From an uncultured Spirochaetota bacterium (GTDB lineage: Bacteria; Spirochaetota; Spirochaetia; Treponematales; Rectinemataceae), in assembly GCA_903821875.1 (NCBI GenBank), contig CAIJMU010000131.1:1-64000 (forward strand): a DNA stretch of 64,000 nucleotides. The letters run 5' to 3'. Position numbers and translations under genes: made by a program. Position 1 is the first letter of the stretch. Every line of letters begins with the position of its first letter. Below, one piece after another: positions 1 through 8,894 of this stretch. The notes under the pieces were generated by a model that did not search any database, was not told where the DNA came from, and saw only the letters and a program-made list of their open reading frames with translations.

Positions 1-125
1 CTTCGCATAAAGAGCGGACGGGAAAAAACACCTAAAAGGGCTTAAGAACTCGGTACTCTCAAGTGACGAACCAGAGCCGCGTCTTCCCGCAGCAGGGAGC
101 CGGGATAATGAACTGGACTTCGTCT

Positions 126-533
126 TCAAGGCGGCCCTCGTGCCTTTTGCGCAAGACAGGCAATGATGCCCCTGATCTCCGCCGGATCCCACTCACCCGC
201 GGGTGAGTAGGTCACCGTGATAACGGCCATCTTTCCTCCGCACTTTGGGCAGAGGAAGGGGTCCACCTCGTAGACCTTCGCGAGGAGCCGTGCCATCGCG
301 AAGGCGCAAGCGCCTTCGCGTGGGATGAAATGTGGCGAATTCTCCGAAAGTCCGCGCGACTACTGTCGCGATGGCTCGACACCATGCCGGTGGCCAAGGG
401 CCTGCCAGCAACCGCAGCATAATACTCGGCAATTAGGGCAAAGATCAGTTTACCGATGCCTGCGAACAGCGCTCGATCCCGCTTAAGGAATCCCCGCAGA
501 GCCTTGGGAATCGGCCATTGCGAACTTCGTTCG
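126..533 (-). pseudogene. IS91-family transposase remnant
   Basis: Three pieces of an IS91-type transposase lie in order on the minus strand but in different frames. The first (about 533-385) reads WPIPKALRGFLKRDRALF and on to AGRPLATGMV, the helical region before the catalytic core. The second contains TFGEFATFHP, the start of the HUH-type block. The third (about 302-126) reads ARLLAKVYEVDPFLCPKCGG and ends at a stop at 126-128, which is the usual zinc-finger-like C-terminus. The residues between FHP and ARLLAKVYE, including the rest of the HUH motif and the catalytic tyrosines, are missing. Frameshifts plus an internal deletion make it non-functional. Family assignment is from recalled motifs; exact outer limits are uncertain. 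Confidence 0.7.
297..320. repeat. 11-bp perfect inverted repeat (REP-like)
   Basis: Arms CGCGAAGGCGC and GCGCCTTCGCG are separated by two bases. The palindrome sits where the dead transposase loses its catalytic centre, between its FHP piece and its ARLLAKVYE piece, so it may mark the deletion junction or be a small inserted repeat. Confidence 0.6.
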
Positions 534-560
534 CGCCGAACTGCCGATGCGGCAGCCTGA

Positions 561-842
561 GGAGGAGGTCGCTGGCCAGGTATTCCCCGAGGAGGAGCGT
601 CCGTTTCTGGCCGAGCCATCACCTTCCTTGGGAGCGTCAACGAAAGCGCCAGCGCCTGGAAACTGAACTACGAGCTCCTTTGGGAGGATGACAGCCCCGA
701 GGCCGTCGCCTGGGTAGCCGAAGTGTTCGAGAGCCTGTGGCATGATTCCAAAGCGGTCGACCTTGCCTGCTGTCCCTTAAAAGGTCCGATGAACTCATTC
801 CCGAAGATCACCCACTCATTCCAAAAAGCTTTAAGGAATTAA
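561..842 (+). pseudogene. 3' fragment of SNF2/phospholipase D-like helicase
   Basis: From about 612 the frame reads RAITFLGSVNESASAW, then LNYELLWEDDSPEAVAW. This matches the PLD-like (HKD) region found in SNF2-type helicases with a phospholipase D-like domain, where GSVNES and the WEDDSPEAV block are typical. No helicase motifs or start exist upstream; a stop at 558-560 closes the frame. A second frame just upstream (about 505-615, reading RAELPMRQPEEE) may be the preceding part of the same gene after a frameshift. The stop at 840-842 overlaps the 3' end of the convergent AAA gene. The relic abuts the IS91 remnant, so the two may have arrived or decayed together. Confidence 0.5.
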
Positions 843-2426
843 GCCCTGCTTTTCCACATCCCAGCCCACCACGTTGCGTTCGACTTCATCGAAGATGATC
901 CCGATCTGGTACAGGGGCAGCACCGTACCGGTGGCGTCTTTCCGCCCGCGGTATTTTGCGGCGTAGTTCTTCCGCAAAATCTGGGCAAGAGGAGCCTCGT
1001 CGCCACTCTTGTCCAGCCCCTTCACCTTGAACTCGAAGATCCAGATGCCCTTGGGACCGATCACGGTCAGGTCGATGCGCCCCCGGTTCATCACATCCTC
1101 GGGAATCACCGTCAGTCCCAGGCTGGCGAAGTAGGCATAGACTACGCTGGCATAAAAGCCCTCATAACTGGAAATAGTGTTCTTACGGTAATTGTCCAGG
1201 GGAATGGACGCGAAAAAGGCGGTAAACAGCTCGCGAAGGCCTTCGCTGTCTCCTGCGTCGAGGATTTCCCAAAGGCGGTTTCTGTTTGTGTTGGAGTAGC
1301 TGGAATCACCGGTGGCGGTTTCCAGGCTCAGGCGCGAAAACGACGAGCGGACTTCCTGGTTGGGGAAGCCCAATCGATAGCTTTCACCACGGAAGCTGTC
1401 ACTATGGCGTTCTTTTATGGTCAGATACCCAGTCTGGAACAGCATGACCGGCAAGCTCATGGTCTCGGGCTCGAAACTGTCGGAAAGCTCAGCACCGATC
1501 TGCAGGGTATCCAGTTCCGGCAGGCTCCGGGGCTGCTCCTTCATCATCTTGATCAGGAAGCTGGGCGTACCTGTCTCGAACCACCAGGGGTGAAGTCGTT
1601 GATGATAGCACAGCTGAAGTATGTCAAAGGGATTGTAGACCCCTTCGGAACCCCAGTTGTAGCCATTGTACCAGCTGCGCACGGTTTCCCGGCTGAACTT
1701 AGTCAGCATTGGTGCGAAGATGGAATCCACATCTCCCTGGGTGTAGCCGCAAATCGGACCAAAATAATCATTGAGGGTCAGATCGTTGAGCTGGTTCAGG
1801 CCGCTAAAGACGCCGGCCTTGCTGAACTTGCTTACTCCGGTCAGGAAGACAAAGCGCAGGAACTCATCGGCGTCCTTGAGGATGCCATAGAAGCTCCGCA
1901 GCTCCGTGCGCATGAGGGTCGACAGCTCGATGTCAGGCAGGGCATCCAGAATGGGCTTGTCGTATTCGTCGATCAGGACCACGACGGTGGCCTTGTGCTT
2001 TTCGAAGGCCAGCTTGATCAGCCTGCGAAGTGCCAGGGACGGAAGGGAATCGGTGGGGACGGAAAGGCCCAGTTCTTGGTGGCGCTCTTCTATCTGAAAC
2101 ATAAGGCTCTGCCGCAACTCTTCTACATTTTTATAGCTCCCCGTTCCAAAACTGAGCTTGATGACCGGATGGATCTTCGACCAGTCCCACGCCGACTCGG
2201 GGCTGTCCAGATACAGGCCACTGAACAGCTCCCGCCTGCCGGAAAAAGCCTGCACCATCGTGTCGACGAGGAGGCTTTTGCCAAAGCGCCGGGGCCGGGA
2301 GAGAAAGTAGGGTTTCCCCATGCTGGCCATGCGGGCAATGAAAGGCGTCTTGTCGATATACACGTAGCCTTCCGTGCGGATGGTCACAAAGCTCTGGATG
2401 CCGATGGGCAATTTCAGGGGGCTCAC
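831..2426 (-). CDS. AAA-ATPase-like / PD-(D/E)XK nuclease family protein
   Basis: This 531-residue protein has the AAA-ATPase-like plus DUF1703 architecture common in Bacteroidetes, spirochaetes and clostridia. The degenerate P-loop RPRRFGKSL is at residues 44-52 and Walker B VVVLIDEYDKPIL at about 148-160. The C-terminus has a PD-(D/E)XK-like core, GRID (D452), then FEFKVK (E465, K467), next to the usual 'IDLTV...WIFEFK' pattern. The start is GTG at 2426, which overlaps the stop of the TfoX-like gene as GTGA, so translation is probably coupled. The substrate is unknown; members are thought to cut or remodel nucleic acid, but no firm role is established. The family is often multicopy and mobile, which fits its position beside transposon debris. 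Confidence 0.85.
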   Translation of the reverse strand: MSPLKLPIGIQSFVTIRTEGYVYIDKTPFIARMASMGKPYFLSRPRRFGKSLLVDTMVQAFSGRRELFSGLYLDSPESAWDWSKIHPVIKLSFGTGSYKNVEELRQSLMFQIEERHQELGLSVPTDSLPSLALRRLIKLAFEKHKATVVVLIDEYDKPILDALPDIELSTLMRTELRSFYGILKDADEFLRFVFLTGVSKFSKAGVFSGLNQLNDLTLNDYFGPICGYTQGDVDSIFAPMLTKFSRETVRSWYNGYNWGSEGVYNPFDILQLCYHQRLHPWWFETGTPSFLIKMMKEQPRSLPELDTLQIGAELSDSFEPETMSLPVMLFQTGYLTIKERHSDSFRGESYRLGFPNQEVRSSFSRLSLETATGDSSYSNTNRNRLWEILDAGDSEGLRELFTAFFASIPLDNYRKNTISSYEGFYASVVYAYFASLGLTVIPEDVMNRGRIDLTVIGPKGIWIFEFKVKGLDKSGDEAPLAQILRKNYAAKYRGRKDATGTVLPLYQIGIIFDEVERNVVGWDVEKQGLIP

Positions 2427-2845
2427 CTGCGCGTTTCAGGTTTTTTGGGCTGGGGCGTCAACGCGGCTGTGGCATGCGGTGGCCGGCCCTTCTTCGCCGC
2501 CTTTTCCTTCGGCGGCAGGGATTGGGATATCATCCAGCATTGTGCAAGAAAATCGGCGAGGGCTGTCCTGACTTCGGGGACAGCCTCGAGATCGAGGTAA
2601 TCACGCATGGGGCGGCCCGCCATGGGTTCGAACTGGCGGAGTAGAGGATGTGCCGCAAGCATGGCAGCCTGTCCTTCGCGCGGGACCCGGAAAAAGATCC
2701 GATCGGCGCAGGTGCCCATGACCATATTGCCGTGAAGGAAGAGGCAGGGACAGCCGAACATGGGCCTCCGTTCGCCATCCATGCCCTCAGTGAGCTCAGA
2801 AAAGAAGGCCTTTACCTCGTCCGTTGTCTTTCTGAAGCCTGCCAT
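2423..2845 (-). CDS. TfoX N-terminal domain protein
   Basis: A 140-residue protein. Residues 1-95 match the TfoX/Sxy N-terminal domain (PMFGCPCLFLHGNMVMG, then ADRIFFRVP and PMRDYLDL), a small fold first known in competence regulators. The C-terminal domain of classical TfoX is absent; instead there is a Lys/Pro/Arg-rich tail of about 30 residues. Stand-alone N-terminal domains of this kind are widespread and mostly uncharacterised, so a role in competence cannot be assumed. It is the upstream gene of a coupled pair with the AAA/nuclease protein. A GGAGG-like site (GGGAGG) lies before the ATG. Confidence 0.8.
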   Translation of the reverse strand: MAGFRKTTDEVKAFFSELTEGMDGERRPMFGCPCLFLHGNMVMGTCADRIFFRVPREGQAAMLAAHPLLRQFEPMAGRPMRDYLDLEAVPEVRTALADFLAQCWMISQSLPPKEKAAKKGRPPHATAALTPQPKKPETRR

Positions 2846-2893
2846 GTTTCCTCCCTAGCTGCAGAGTTGCCACGATATCCACCGATACCGATC

Positions 2894-3613
2894 CTATGCT
2901 GAACCGCCCTTGTCACCGCCCTTCCCAGACCCCAACATCCCTTCCAGTCCCGCAACGATCCTGTCCCGTTGAAGCACGCCAACGATGAACAGGAGCGACG
3001 CGAAAGCGAGCACAATGACTGCTACTGTATAGTCTCCCGCACCCGCGGCTGCGCCCATCAGGGAGCTCCCGAGGATGCCCGGAAGGCGTCCGACAAGGGA
3101 GATTACCAGGAAGACCCAGAAGCGCATGGGCGTGATGCCTGCGACGTAGCACAGGACATCCTTGGGAATGCCGGGAATCACGAAGAGGAGGAAAAAGCCC
3201 GCCGCTGCCTTGCCCGTGGAGGCGATGCCCTCCATCTTCGCAACCTGGGCCTCGCCGAAAAGCGAGACCACAAAGGGCTTTCCGAGGAGTCGGCCGGCGC
3301 TGAAGTTGACAAGGGAGCCGAGGCAGATCCCGATGACCGACAGGAGGGTCCCTCCCCAGAATCCGTAGATCCAGCCGCCCGCCACCTGGACAACTTCGCC
3401 GGGAACCATGAAGACGACCACCTGGAAGGCCTGTACGAGGATGAAGACCAGGTAGCCCCAGGTTCCGAAGGACTGGAGCCAGGACCGCAGCGAATCCCGG
3501 CTGGCGAGCACCGCCAGGATCTGGGTCCTGAAAACCCAGAAAAGGGCGACGATCGCGAGGATGAAGAGGGGGAAGGCAATGATGGCGAGGAGCTTCCTCT
3601 GGCGCGGTGGCAT
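2894..3613 (-). CDS. TVP38/TMEM64 (VTT domain) membrane protein
   Basis: A 239-residue integral membrane protein with an N-terminal anchor (LLAIIAFPLFILAIVALFWVF) and the VTT/DedA-type core: VVVFMVPGEVVQVAGGWIYG, then GSLVNFSAGRLLGKP, VIPGIPKDVLCYVAGITPM and a final LPGILGSS segment. The family is linked to lipid scrambling and membrane homeostasis in the inner membrane, from work on the related DedA/TMEM41/VMP1 proteins. It is separated from the TfoX-like gene by 48 bases and could share a transcript with it. It is divergent from tetR with 124 bases between, so the two promoters share that gap. Confidence 0.88.
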   Translation of the reverse strand: MPPRQRKLLAIIAFPLFILAIVALFWVFRTQILAVLASRDSLRSWLQSFGTWGYLVFILVQAFQVVVFMVPGEVVQVAGGWIYGFWGGTLLSVIGICLGSLVNFSAGRLLGKPFVVSLFGEAQVAKMEGIASTGKAAAGFFLLFVIPGIPKDVLCYVAGITPMRFWVFLVISLVGRLPGILGSSLMGAAAGAGDYTVAVIVLAFASLLFIVGVLQRDRIVAGLEGMLGSGKGGDKGGSA

Positions 3614-3674
3614 CCCCCACCCTAGCCCGAAGTGCGCCGACCCAACAAGCTTCGAGGAAGAGCCTCAGGCCTAC

Positions 3675-3717
3675 TTGTCAAAGGCAGAAAATCGCGCTAT
3701 TAATAAATGAACGTTCA
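3675..3717 (+). promoter_or_regulatory. tetR promoter and palindromic operator
   Basis: The -35 box TTGTCA (3675-3680), a 17-base spacer and the -10 box TATTAA (3698-3703) are followed by the perfect palindrome TGAACGTTCA at 3708-3717, where transcription should start. This is the normal arrangement for TetR-family autorepression. A GGAG ribosome site precedes the ATG at 3738. Confidence 0.65.
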
Positions 3718-3737
3718 GTTATTCTTCTGGAGCAAGC

Positions 3738-4349
3738 ATGTCACGACCGCGCGATGAAGGACTGATGGATAGAATACTCGGATCCGCCTTCACCACCTTC
3801 GGTGATCAGGGCTTCCAGGCTACGACACTCAAGCAGATCGCCACCGGTGCGGGAATCTCTGCCGGTTCCGTTTATAATTACTTTCCAGACAAAGAATCAC
3901 TCTTCAAGGCGACAGTCGAACACGGCTGGGATGTCTTCATGGTGGACCTGGAATCCATGACCCAGGCGCTGCCGAGGCGCGAGGACCGCATAAAGGTCCT
4001 CATGGACCGGGGTTTTGACATGCTCAAGCCGGCCCTTCCCCTCATCAGGGGCATGCTCTTCGAAGCCAGCCGCCTCAAGCTCCTCCAGCCACAGCTTGAA
4101 CGGCTCTCGGCGATCATCTCCTTGCTTTTCAGCCCCGATCCCGGGGACCCCGGCGAGGCAGCCTGGAAGGACTCAGAGGCCCAGCGCCGCGTAATGATCC
4201 GTGTCATCGTCCTCGGTGTCATGGCCAATGTGGCCCTGGTCGACGGCGAGGTCGAAGAAGCCTCGATCGCGACCATCAGGAGCGCCATGGACGATTTCAT
4301 AGCTGCAATCGCCTTTTCGGCAACGCTTCGACCGGGAAGCTCCACATGA
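3738..4349 (+). CDS. TetR/AcrR family transcriptional regulator
   Basis: A 203-residue repressor. The N-terminal helix-turn-helix covers about residues 28-62 (TLKQIATGAGISAGSVYNYF, then PDKESLF), a textbook TetR_N domain; the remainder is the helical ligand and dimer domain. It is the first gene of the efflux operon, and its stop overlaps the start of the RND pump as ATGA. It should therefore sense a pump substrate and repress its own operon through the TGAACGTTCA site. The ligand cannot be read from the sequence. Confidence 0.9.
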   Translation: MSRPRDEGLMDRILGSAFTTFGDQGFQATTLKQIATGAGISAGSVYNYFPDKESLFKATVEHGWDVFMVDLESMTQALPRREDRIKVLMDRGFDMLKPALPLIRGMLFEASRLKLLQPQLERLSAIISLLFSPDPGDPGEAAWKDSEAQRRVMIRVIVLGVMANVALVDGEVEEASIATIRSAMDDFIAAIAFSATLRPGSST

Positions 4350-7300
4350 GCCTTACCGAACTCGCGGTCAAGCGGCCGACAGCCCTCTTCGCCATCTTTG
4401 CCCTCTGCATCGGCCTCGGCGTCATGGGCTACATGAACCTAGGGGCGGACCTCTTCCCGACTGTCAACACGCCCTTTGTAGTCGTCAGTTCGATCTACGG
4501 GGGAGCGGGTTCCAAGGAAATCGAGAACGACCTCATGAAGCCCCTTGAGGACTCCGTCTCGAGCCTGGCGGGCATACGCAAGATCAGGACGACCTCGGCC
4601 GAGGGTTTCGGCTACATCCTCCTTGAGTTCTCCATGTCCACAAACCCGGACACCGCCGTCATGGATGTGCAGAAAGCGGTGGACGCTGCAGTCTCCAAGC
4701 TTCCTGGCGATGCGACCAAGCCGGTGGTCTACAAGTACAACCTCAACGCCCGCCCCATACTCATCCTTTCCTTGACCGGTTCAGTCCCCTACGAGGACCT
4801 CTACGCCACGGCGGAAAACCTGAAGCGCCAGATCGAGAACGTGAGCGGGGTCGGCCAGGTCAAGCTCGAAGGTGCTCCCAAAAAGCGGCTCGAGATCGTC
4901 CTCGACCGCATGGCAGTCGAGAACTGGGGCCTCTCCCTCCAGACGGTCATCGGTATCCTCAAGGCGAACAACATGAACGCCCCCGCAGGCGTCATCAAGC
5001 AGGATGGAGTCGACCGCACGGTCCGCATCGAGGGCCAGCTCGGGTCCATCGAGGAGATCAGGGGACTCCTCATCCCTCTTCCACGGGGGGGAGCCGTCCC
5101 CCTCGGAGAACTCGCACTGGTGAGGTTCACCTTCCCCGACGACGAGGGCAGGATACGGATGAACGGGAAGTCCGCGATAGGTCTCACCGTCATCAAGTCG
5201 AGCGACTCCAATGTCGTGGCGACCACGAAACGGATCAAGAAGGCCATTGCCGTCACTGCGGCTACCCTGCCCGGAAACATCGAATTCAAGGTCGCCTCCG
5301 ACCAGACCGTCTTCATCAACTCCTCCCTCGAGGAAACGATGCGGGACCTCTTCCTCGGCATCCTGTCCACCGCCATCGTCCTCTTCCTCTTCCTCCGGGA
5401 ATGGAGGAATTCGCTCATCGTACTGGTGGCCATCCCGACCTCCCTGATCTCGACCTTCTTCATGATGTATTTGCTGGGCTTTACGATGAACATCGTCTCG
5501 ACGATGGCCCTGGCCCTCTGCATCGGCATCCTCGTTGACGACTCCATCGTGGTCCTGGAGAACATCCACCGGCACCAGGCCATGGGAAAGGATCCCGTCA
5601 AGGCGGCCATCGACGGAAGGCGCGAGATCGGGATGGCTGCAATTGCGATTACCCTGAGCGACGTCGTGGTCTTCGCCCCGGTGGCCTTCCTCTCCGACTT
5701 GGTCGGCCAGTTCCTCCGACAGTTCGGCTTCACGATCGTCTTCGCGGCCCTCTTCTCGCTCTTTGTCTCCTTCACCCTGACCCCGGCCCTCGCTTCGCGC
5801 CTTTCGGGCACAAAGCGGCATCCGGTGGCTGGCGAGGCCGAGGGCAAGGTGCGCAAGGTCACCTTCTTCGACCGGCGCATCAAGACAGGGTACCGGAGCA
5901 TCCTTCTTGCCGCCCTCCGCCATCGCCTTCTTGTCCTCGGAGGCATCAGCCTCATGTTCATCGCATCTATCTCGCTCATACCACTGGGCGTCATTTCGAC
6001 CGAGTTCCTCCCGAGCTTCGACCAGGGCAAGCTTGCGGTCAGGCTCACCCTCGATTCGGGCTCTGACATCGAGCGCACCGACGCCATGGTGAAGGTCGTC
6101 GAGGAGCATCTTTTGTCCCTCCCCGAAACCCAGGACGTGTTCTCCGGCATCGGGGTCGGGGACGTCTCCAACATCGCCGACATCAGCGTCAACCTGAAGG
6201 AAAAGGGCGAGCGGAAAAAGCGGCAATCGGTAGTCGCGAAAGAACTCAGGGACTGGGGCCAGAACCTCCCCGGCGTCGTCTTCTCGGTCACCGAGCCTTC
6301 CATCGTCGAGCAGACCTCGACCGACGGTTCGAAGCCCCTGATCATCAACGTCGCAGGTCCTGACCGGGCGGTGGTCTCGGACCTGTCCTCGCGCATCGAA
6401 CGCATCGTGCGGGAAACCCAGGGGACAGTCGATGTCGAGAACTCGATGCGCTCGAGGCGGACAGAACTGACCTTCCGCATCGATCGGGTCGCCCTCAGCC
6501 AGTACGGCCTCACGGTCGGCGATGCCGCCATGACTCTCCGAACCGCCTTGGCCGGAACCGAGGTCGGCGTTTTCCGCCGCTCGGGCGAGGAGTACGACAT
6601 GCTCCTCCGCTTTTCCCCAGAACAGACCCGGACCCTGTCAGACCTTGCGGCCATCCAGATCGCCAGTCCCTATGGCAGCCTAGTGACGATGGGGCAGATC
6701 GCCGAAATCGGACGTGGGGCAGCTTCGAACACACTCAACCGGCTCAACCGCTCGAATGTCGCCACCATCCAGGCCAACCTCGAGGGAAGGGCCCTCGGCG
6801 CGATCACTGCCGACATCCAGAAAAAAGTCGCCGAAGAGCCCCTGCCCAACGGCTACAGGATCGACCTCCAGGGCGATTCCTCGATGATGAACGACTCCTT
6901 CGGTTCCCTGGCCTGGGCCCTGGCGGCCTCCGTCCTCCTCCTCTACCTTGTGCTCCTGGTGCTCTACGAGTCCTACCTGACGCCCCTCATCAGGATGCTC
7001 TCCCTTCCGGCCGGCATCATCGGCGGCCTCGCGGCTCTCGCACTCACAGGGAAGGCCATCAACCTTATGGTCTTCATCGGAATCATCATGCTCGACGGGC
7101 TTGCCTCGAAAAACGGTACGCTTCTCATCGACTACGCCAACACCCTCGTCAAGCGCGGCATGAGCCTCAGGGATGCCCTCCTTGAGTCGGGCATGACGCG
7201 ATTGCGACCAATTATGATGACTTCGATGACCATGGTGGTCGGAATGCTGCCGCTGGCCATCTCCTCCGGCTCGAGTTCCGAGATCAAGTCGAGCATGGCG

Positions 7301-7534
7301 ATACTGCTGATCGGTGGCATCATCGCCTCGACCATCCTCTCGCCCATCCTCATACCGGTCGTCTACACCCTGATCGACGACGCCAGGAACTCGGTCCGCA
7401 GGCGGAAACCCAGGCGGGCAACCGCTACCCCCAAGGGCATCGAGGTCGGGATTGCAGCCGAGGCAACCGCGGGCGAGACCGGCGCCGAAACACGCGGGGA
7501 GCCCGATTCCCGAAATGTGGAGCACCAGGCATGA
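4346..7534 (+). CDS. RND efflux pump, HAE1 family
   Basis: This 1062-residue inner membrane proton antiporter has the full RND length. TM1 is followed by GADLFPTVNTPFVVV, a typical HAE1 opening. The proton-relay aspartates are present in TM4 as LVDDSIVVLENI (D398, D399). Two porter-domain halves and a second hydrophobic block (LGSLAWALAASVLLLYLVLLV onward, then GIIMLDGLASKNGTLLIDYAN) complete the fold. It should act as a trimer with the adaptor encoded next and the TolC-type channel at the operon end. The order pump-before-adaptor is the reverse of the usual arrangement. Substrate class cannot be stated; drugs, dyes or lipophilic compounds are usual for HAE1. Confidence 0.93.
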   Translation: MSLTELAVKRPTALFAIFALCIGLGVMGYMNLGADLFPTVNTPFVVVSSIYGGAGSKEIENDLMKPLEDSVSSLAGIRKIRTTSAEGFGYILLEFSMSTNPDTAVMDVQKAVDAAVSKLPGDATKPVVYKYNLNARPILILSLTGSVPYEDLYATAENLKRQIENVSGVGQVKLEGAPKKRLEIVLDRMAVENWGLSLQTVIGILKANNMNAPAGVIKQDGVDRTVRIEGQLGSIEEIRGLLIPLPRGGAVPLGELALVRFTFPDDEGRIRMNGKSAIGLTVIKSSDSNVVATTKRIKKAIAVTAATLPGNIEFKVASDQTVFINSSLEETMRDLFLGILSTAIVLFLFLREWRNSLIVLVAIPTSLISTFFMMYLLGFTMNIVSTMALALCIGILVDDSIVVLENIHRHQAMGKDPVKAAIDGRREIGMAAIAITLSDVVVFAPVAFLSDLVGQFLRQFGFTIVFAALFSLFVSFTLTPALASRLSGTKRHPVAGEAEGKVRKVTFFDRRIKTGYRSILLAALRHRLLVLGGISLMFIASISLIPLGVISTEFLPSFDQGKLAVRLTLDSGSDIERTDAMVKVVEEHLLSLPETQDVFSGIGVGDVSNIADISVNLKEKGERKKRQSVVAKELRDWGQNLPGVVFSVTEPSIVEQTSTDGSKPLIINVAGPDRAVVSDLSSRIERIVRETQGTVDVENSMRSRRTELTFRIDRVALSQYGLTVGDAAMTLRTALAGTEVGVFRRSGEEYDMLLRFSPEQTRTLSDLAAIQIASPYGSLVTMGQIAEIGRGAASNTLNRLNRSNVATIQANLEGRALGAITADIQKKVAEEPLPNGYRIDLQGDSSMMNDSFGSLAWALAASVLLLYLVLLVLYESYLTPLIRMLSLPAGIIGGLAALALTGKAINLMVFIGIIMLDGLASKNGTLLIDYANTLVKRGMSLRDALLESGMTRLRPIMMTSMTMVVGMLPLAISSGSSSEIKSSMAILLIGGIIASTILSPILIPVVYTLIDDARNSVRRRKPRRATATPKGIEVGIAAEATAGETGAETRGEPDSRNVEHQA

Positions 7535-8835
7535 GTGAGAACCTTGGATTCCCCCCGCGCAGCTGCGGTACCGGGCAGCGAAGCGCAGGTGCCGCCGGCT
7601 TCCCCCGGAGGGTAGCGGTCGCCGCAGCCCTCCTCGCTGCCAGCCTGGCCCTCCCGATTTCCTGCGCCAAGCCCAAGGAAATCGTGGTCCGGCCTCCCCG
7701 CGCCGTCCAGGCCGAGACTGCCACGCGGAAGCCCTTCTTCCTCGAGGCCGAGTACGCAGCGCGCATCCTGCCTGCGAGCCAGGTCAACGTCACACCCAAG
7801 GTCGGCGGCAGGGTTGCCAAGGTCTTTGTGCGGGTTGGCGACTTTGTCACCAAGGACCAGAAGCTCTTTACAATCGAGCCCGGCGACTTCGAAGCCCAGT
7901 TCCGCCAGGCTAAGGCTGCCCTCCTCTCCGCCCGGGCCAACCTCTCACGGAACGAGGGCTCAGGGCAGGAATCGCAGATGCTCCAGGCTCAATCCACCTA
8001 CGACCAGGCCCTCATCCAGCGCGACGAGATCCAGAAAGCCTGGGACAAGACCAGGCGGCTCTACGACGGCGGGGTTGTCCCGAAGCAGCAGATGGACGAC
8101 GTGGACGCCAAGCTCAGGGCAGCCAGTCTCCAGCTCGAGGCGGCGAAAAAAGCGCTCACGCTGGTGCGCGACAAGTCCGGACAGCAGGCAAGCCAGGTCC
8201 TCGTAGGCCAGGTCGATGCCGCCCAGGCCCAGGCTGACCTTGCGAAAAGCCAGCTCGATTCGGCTGCGGTGCTTTCACCCCTGGCTGGCCACGTATCATG
8301 GAGCGATGTCGAGCCCGGAGCGATGATCGGGACCAACACCCTCGCCTTCATCGTGATCGACGATTCGAGCGTCCTGGCCGAGGCGGGGCTCACCGACCGC
8401 GCGATCGGCTACGTACACAAGGGCATGAGCCTCAAGATCGCCATACCCGCCCTCCGCGGAGCAGCCGCCGAGCGGGTCGGTACTGTCGACCGGGTGAGCC
8501 CGGCCGCAGACCAGCGCACCATGCTCTACACCGTGCGCGTCGCCATCTCCAACGACGACGGCGCCATACGCCCCGGAATGCTCGCGAAGATCCGCTTCCC
8601 CATCGAGGCAGTCCGCCAGGCCCTCCTTGTGCCCGAGCGCGCGACCTACACCGAAAACGGCCTCGACTACGTGATGGTAGCCGAAGAGGGCCTCGCCCAC
8701 CGGAAGCAGGTGAGCCTCGGTGAGTCGAGCGGCAACCTGGTCGAAGTCCGGGAAGGCCTTGACGAAGGAGCCCTCGTGATCACCGCCGGCCAGGAGGTCC
8801 TCTCCGACGGGGACAGGATCCTGGCCTCACCATGA
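7531..8835 (+). CDS. RND efflux periplasmic adaptor (MFP), lipoprotein
   Basis: A 434-residue membrane fusion protein. A long basic N-terminus leads to a signal peptide with lipobox LPISC (Cys45), so it is probably anchored as a lipoprotein. The lipoyl half-motif VTPKVGGRVAKVFVRVGDFV, the alpha-hairpin (about residues 125-225, heptad-rich), a second lipoyl half and the beta-barrel domain ending in a typical GLDEGALVITAGQEVLSDGD sequence follow in order. Its start overlaps the pump stop as ATGA. It should bridge the RND trimer and the outer membrane channel. Confidence 0.92.
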   Translation: MSENLGFPPRSCGTGQRSAGAAGFPRRVAVAAALLAASLALPISCAKPKEIVVRPPRAVQAETATRKPFFLEAEYAARILPASQVNVTPKVGGRVAKVFVRVGDFVTKDQKLFTIEPGDFEAQFRQAKAALLSARANLSRNEGSGQESQMLQAQSTYDQALIQRDEIQKAWDKTRRLYDGGVVPKQQMDDVDAKLRAASLQLEAAKKALTLVRDKSGQQASQVLVGQVDAAQAQADLAKSQLDSAAVLSPLAGHVSWSDVEPGAMIGTNTLAFIVIDDSSVLAEAGLTDRAIGYVHKGMSLKIAIPALRGAAAERVGTVDRVSPAADQRTMLYTVRVAISNDDGAIRPGMLAKIRFPIEAVRQALLVPERATYTENGLDYVMVAEEGLAHRKQVSLGESSGNLVEVREGLDEGALVITAGQEVLSDGDRILASP

Positions 8836-8894
8836 AAGCAGGTGAGCGCAAAGCCAGGCATCACCCAGGAAACCCGCCCACGAAGGAATGCACC

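Noticed and set aside
1404-2600. 398-codon plus-strand frame across the AAA/nuclease gene
   Set aside because: It lies antisense to a well-supported protein and has no recognisable domain.
4781-6654. Long minus-strand open frames (481 and 617 codons) inside the RND pump gene
   Set aside because: They are antisense shadows of a conserved gene in GC-rich DNA; their translations are low-complexity and match no family.
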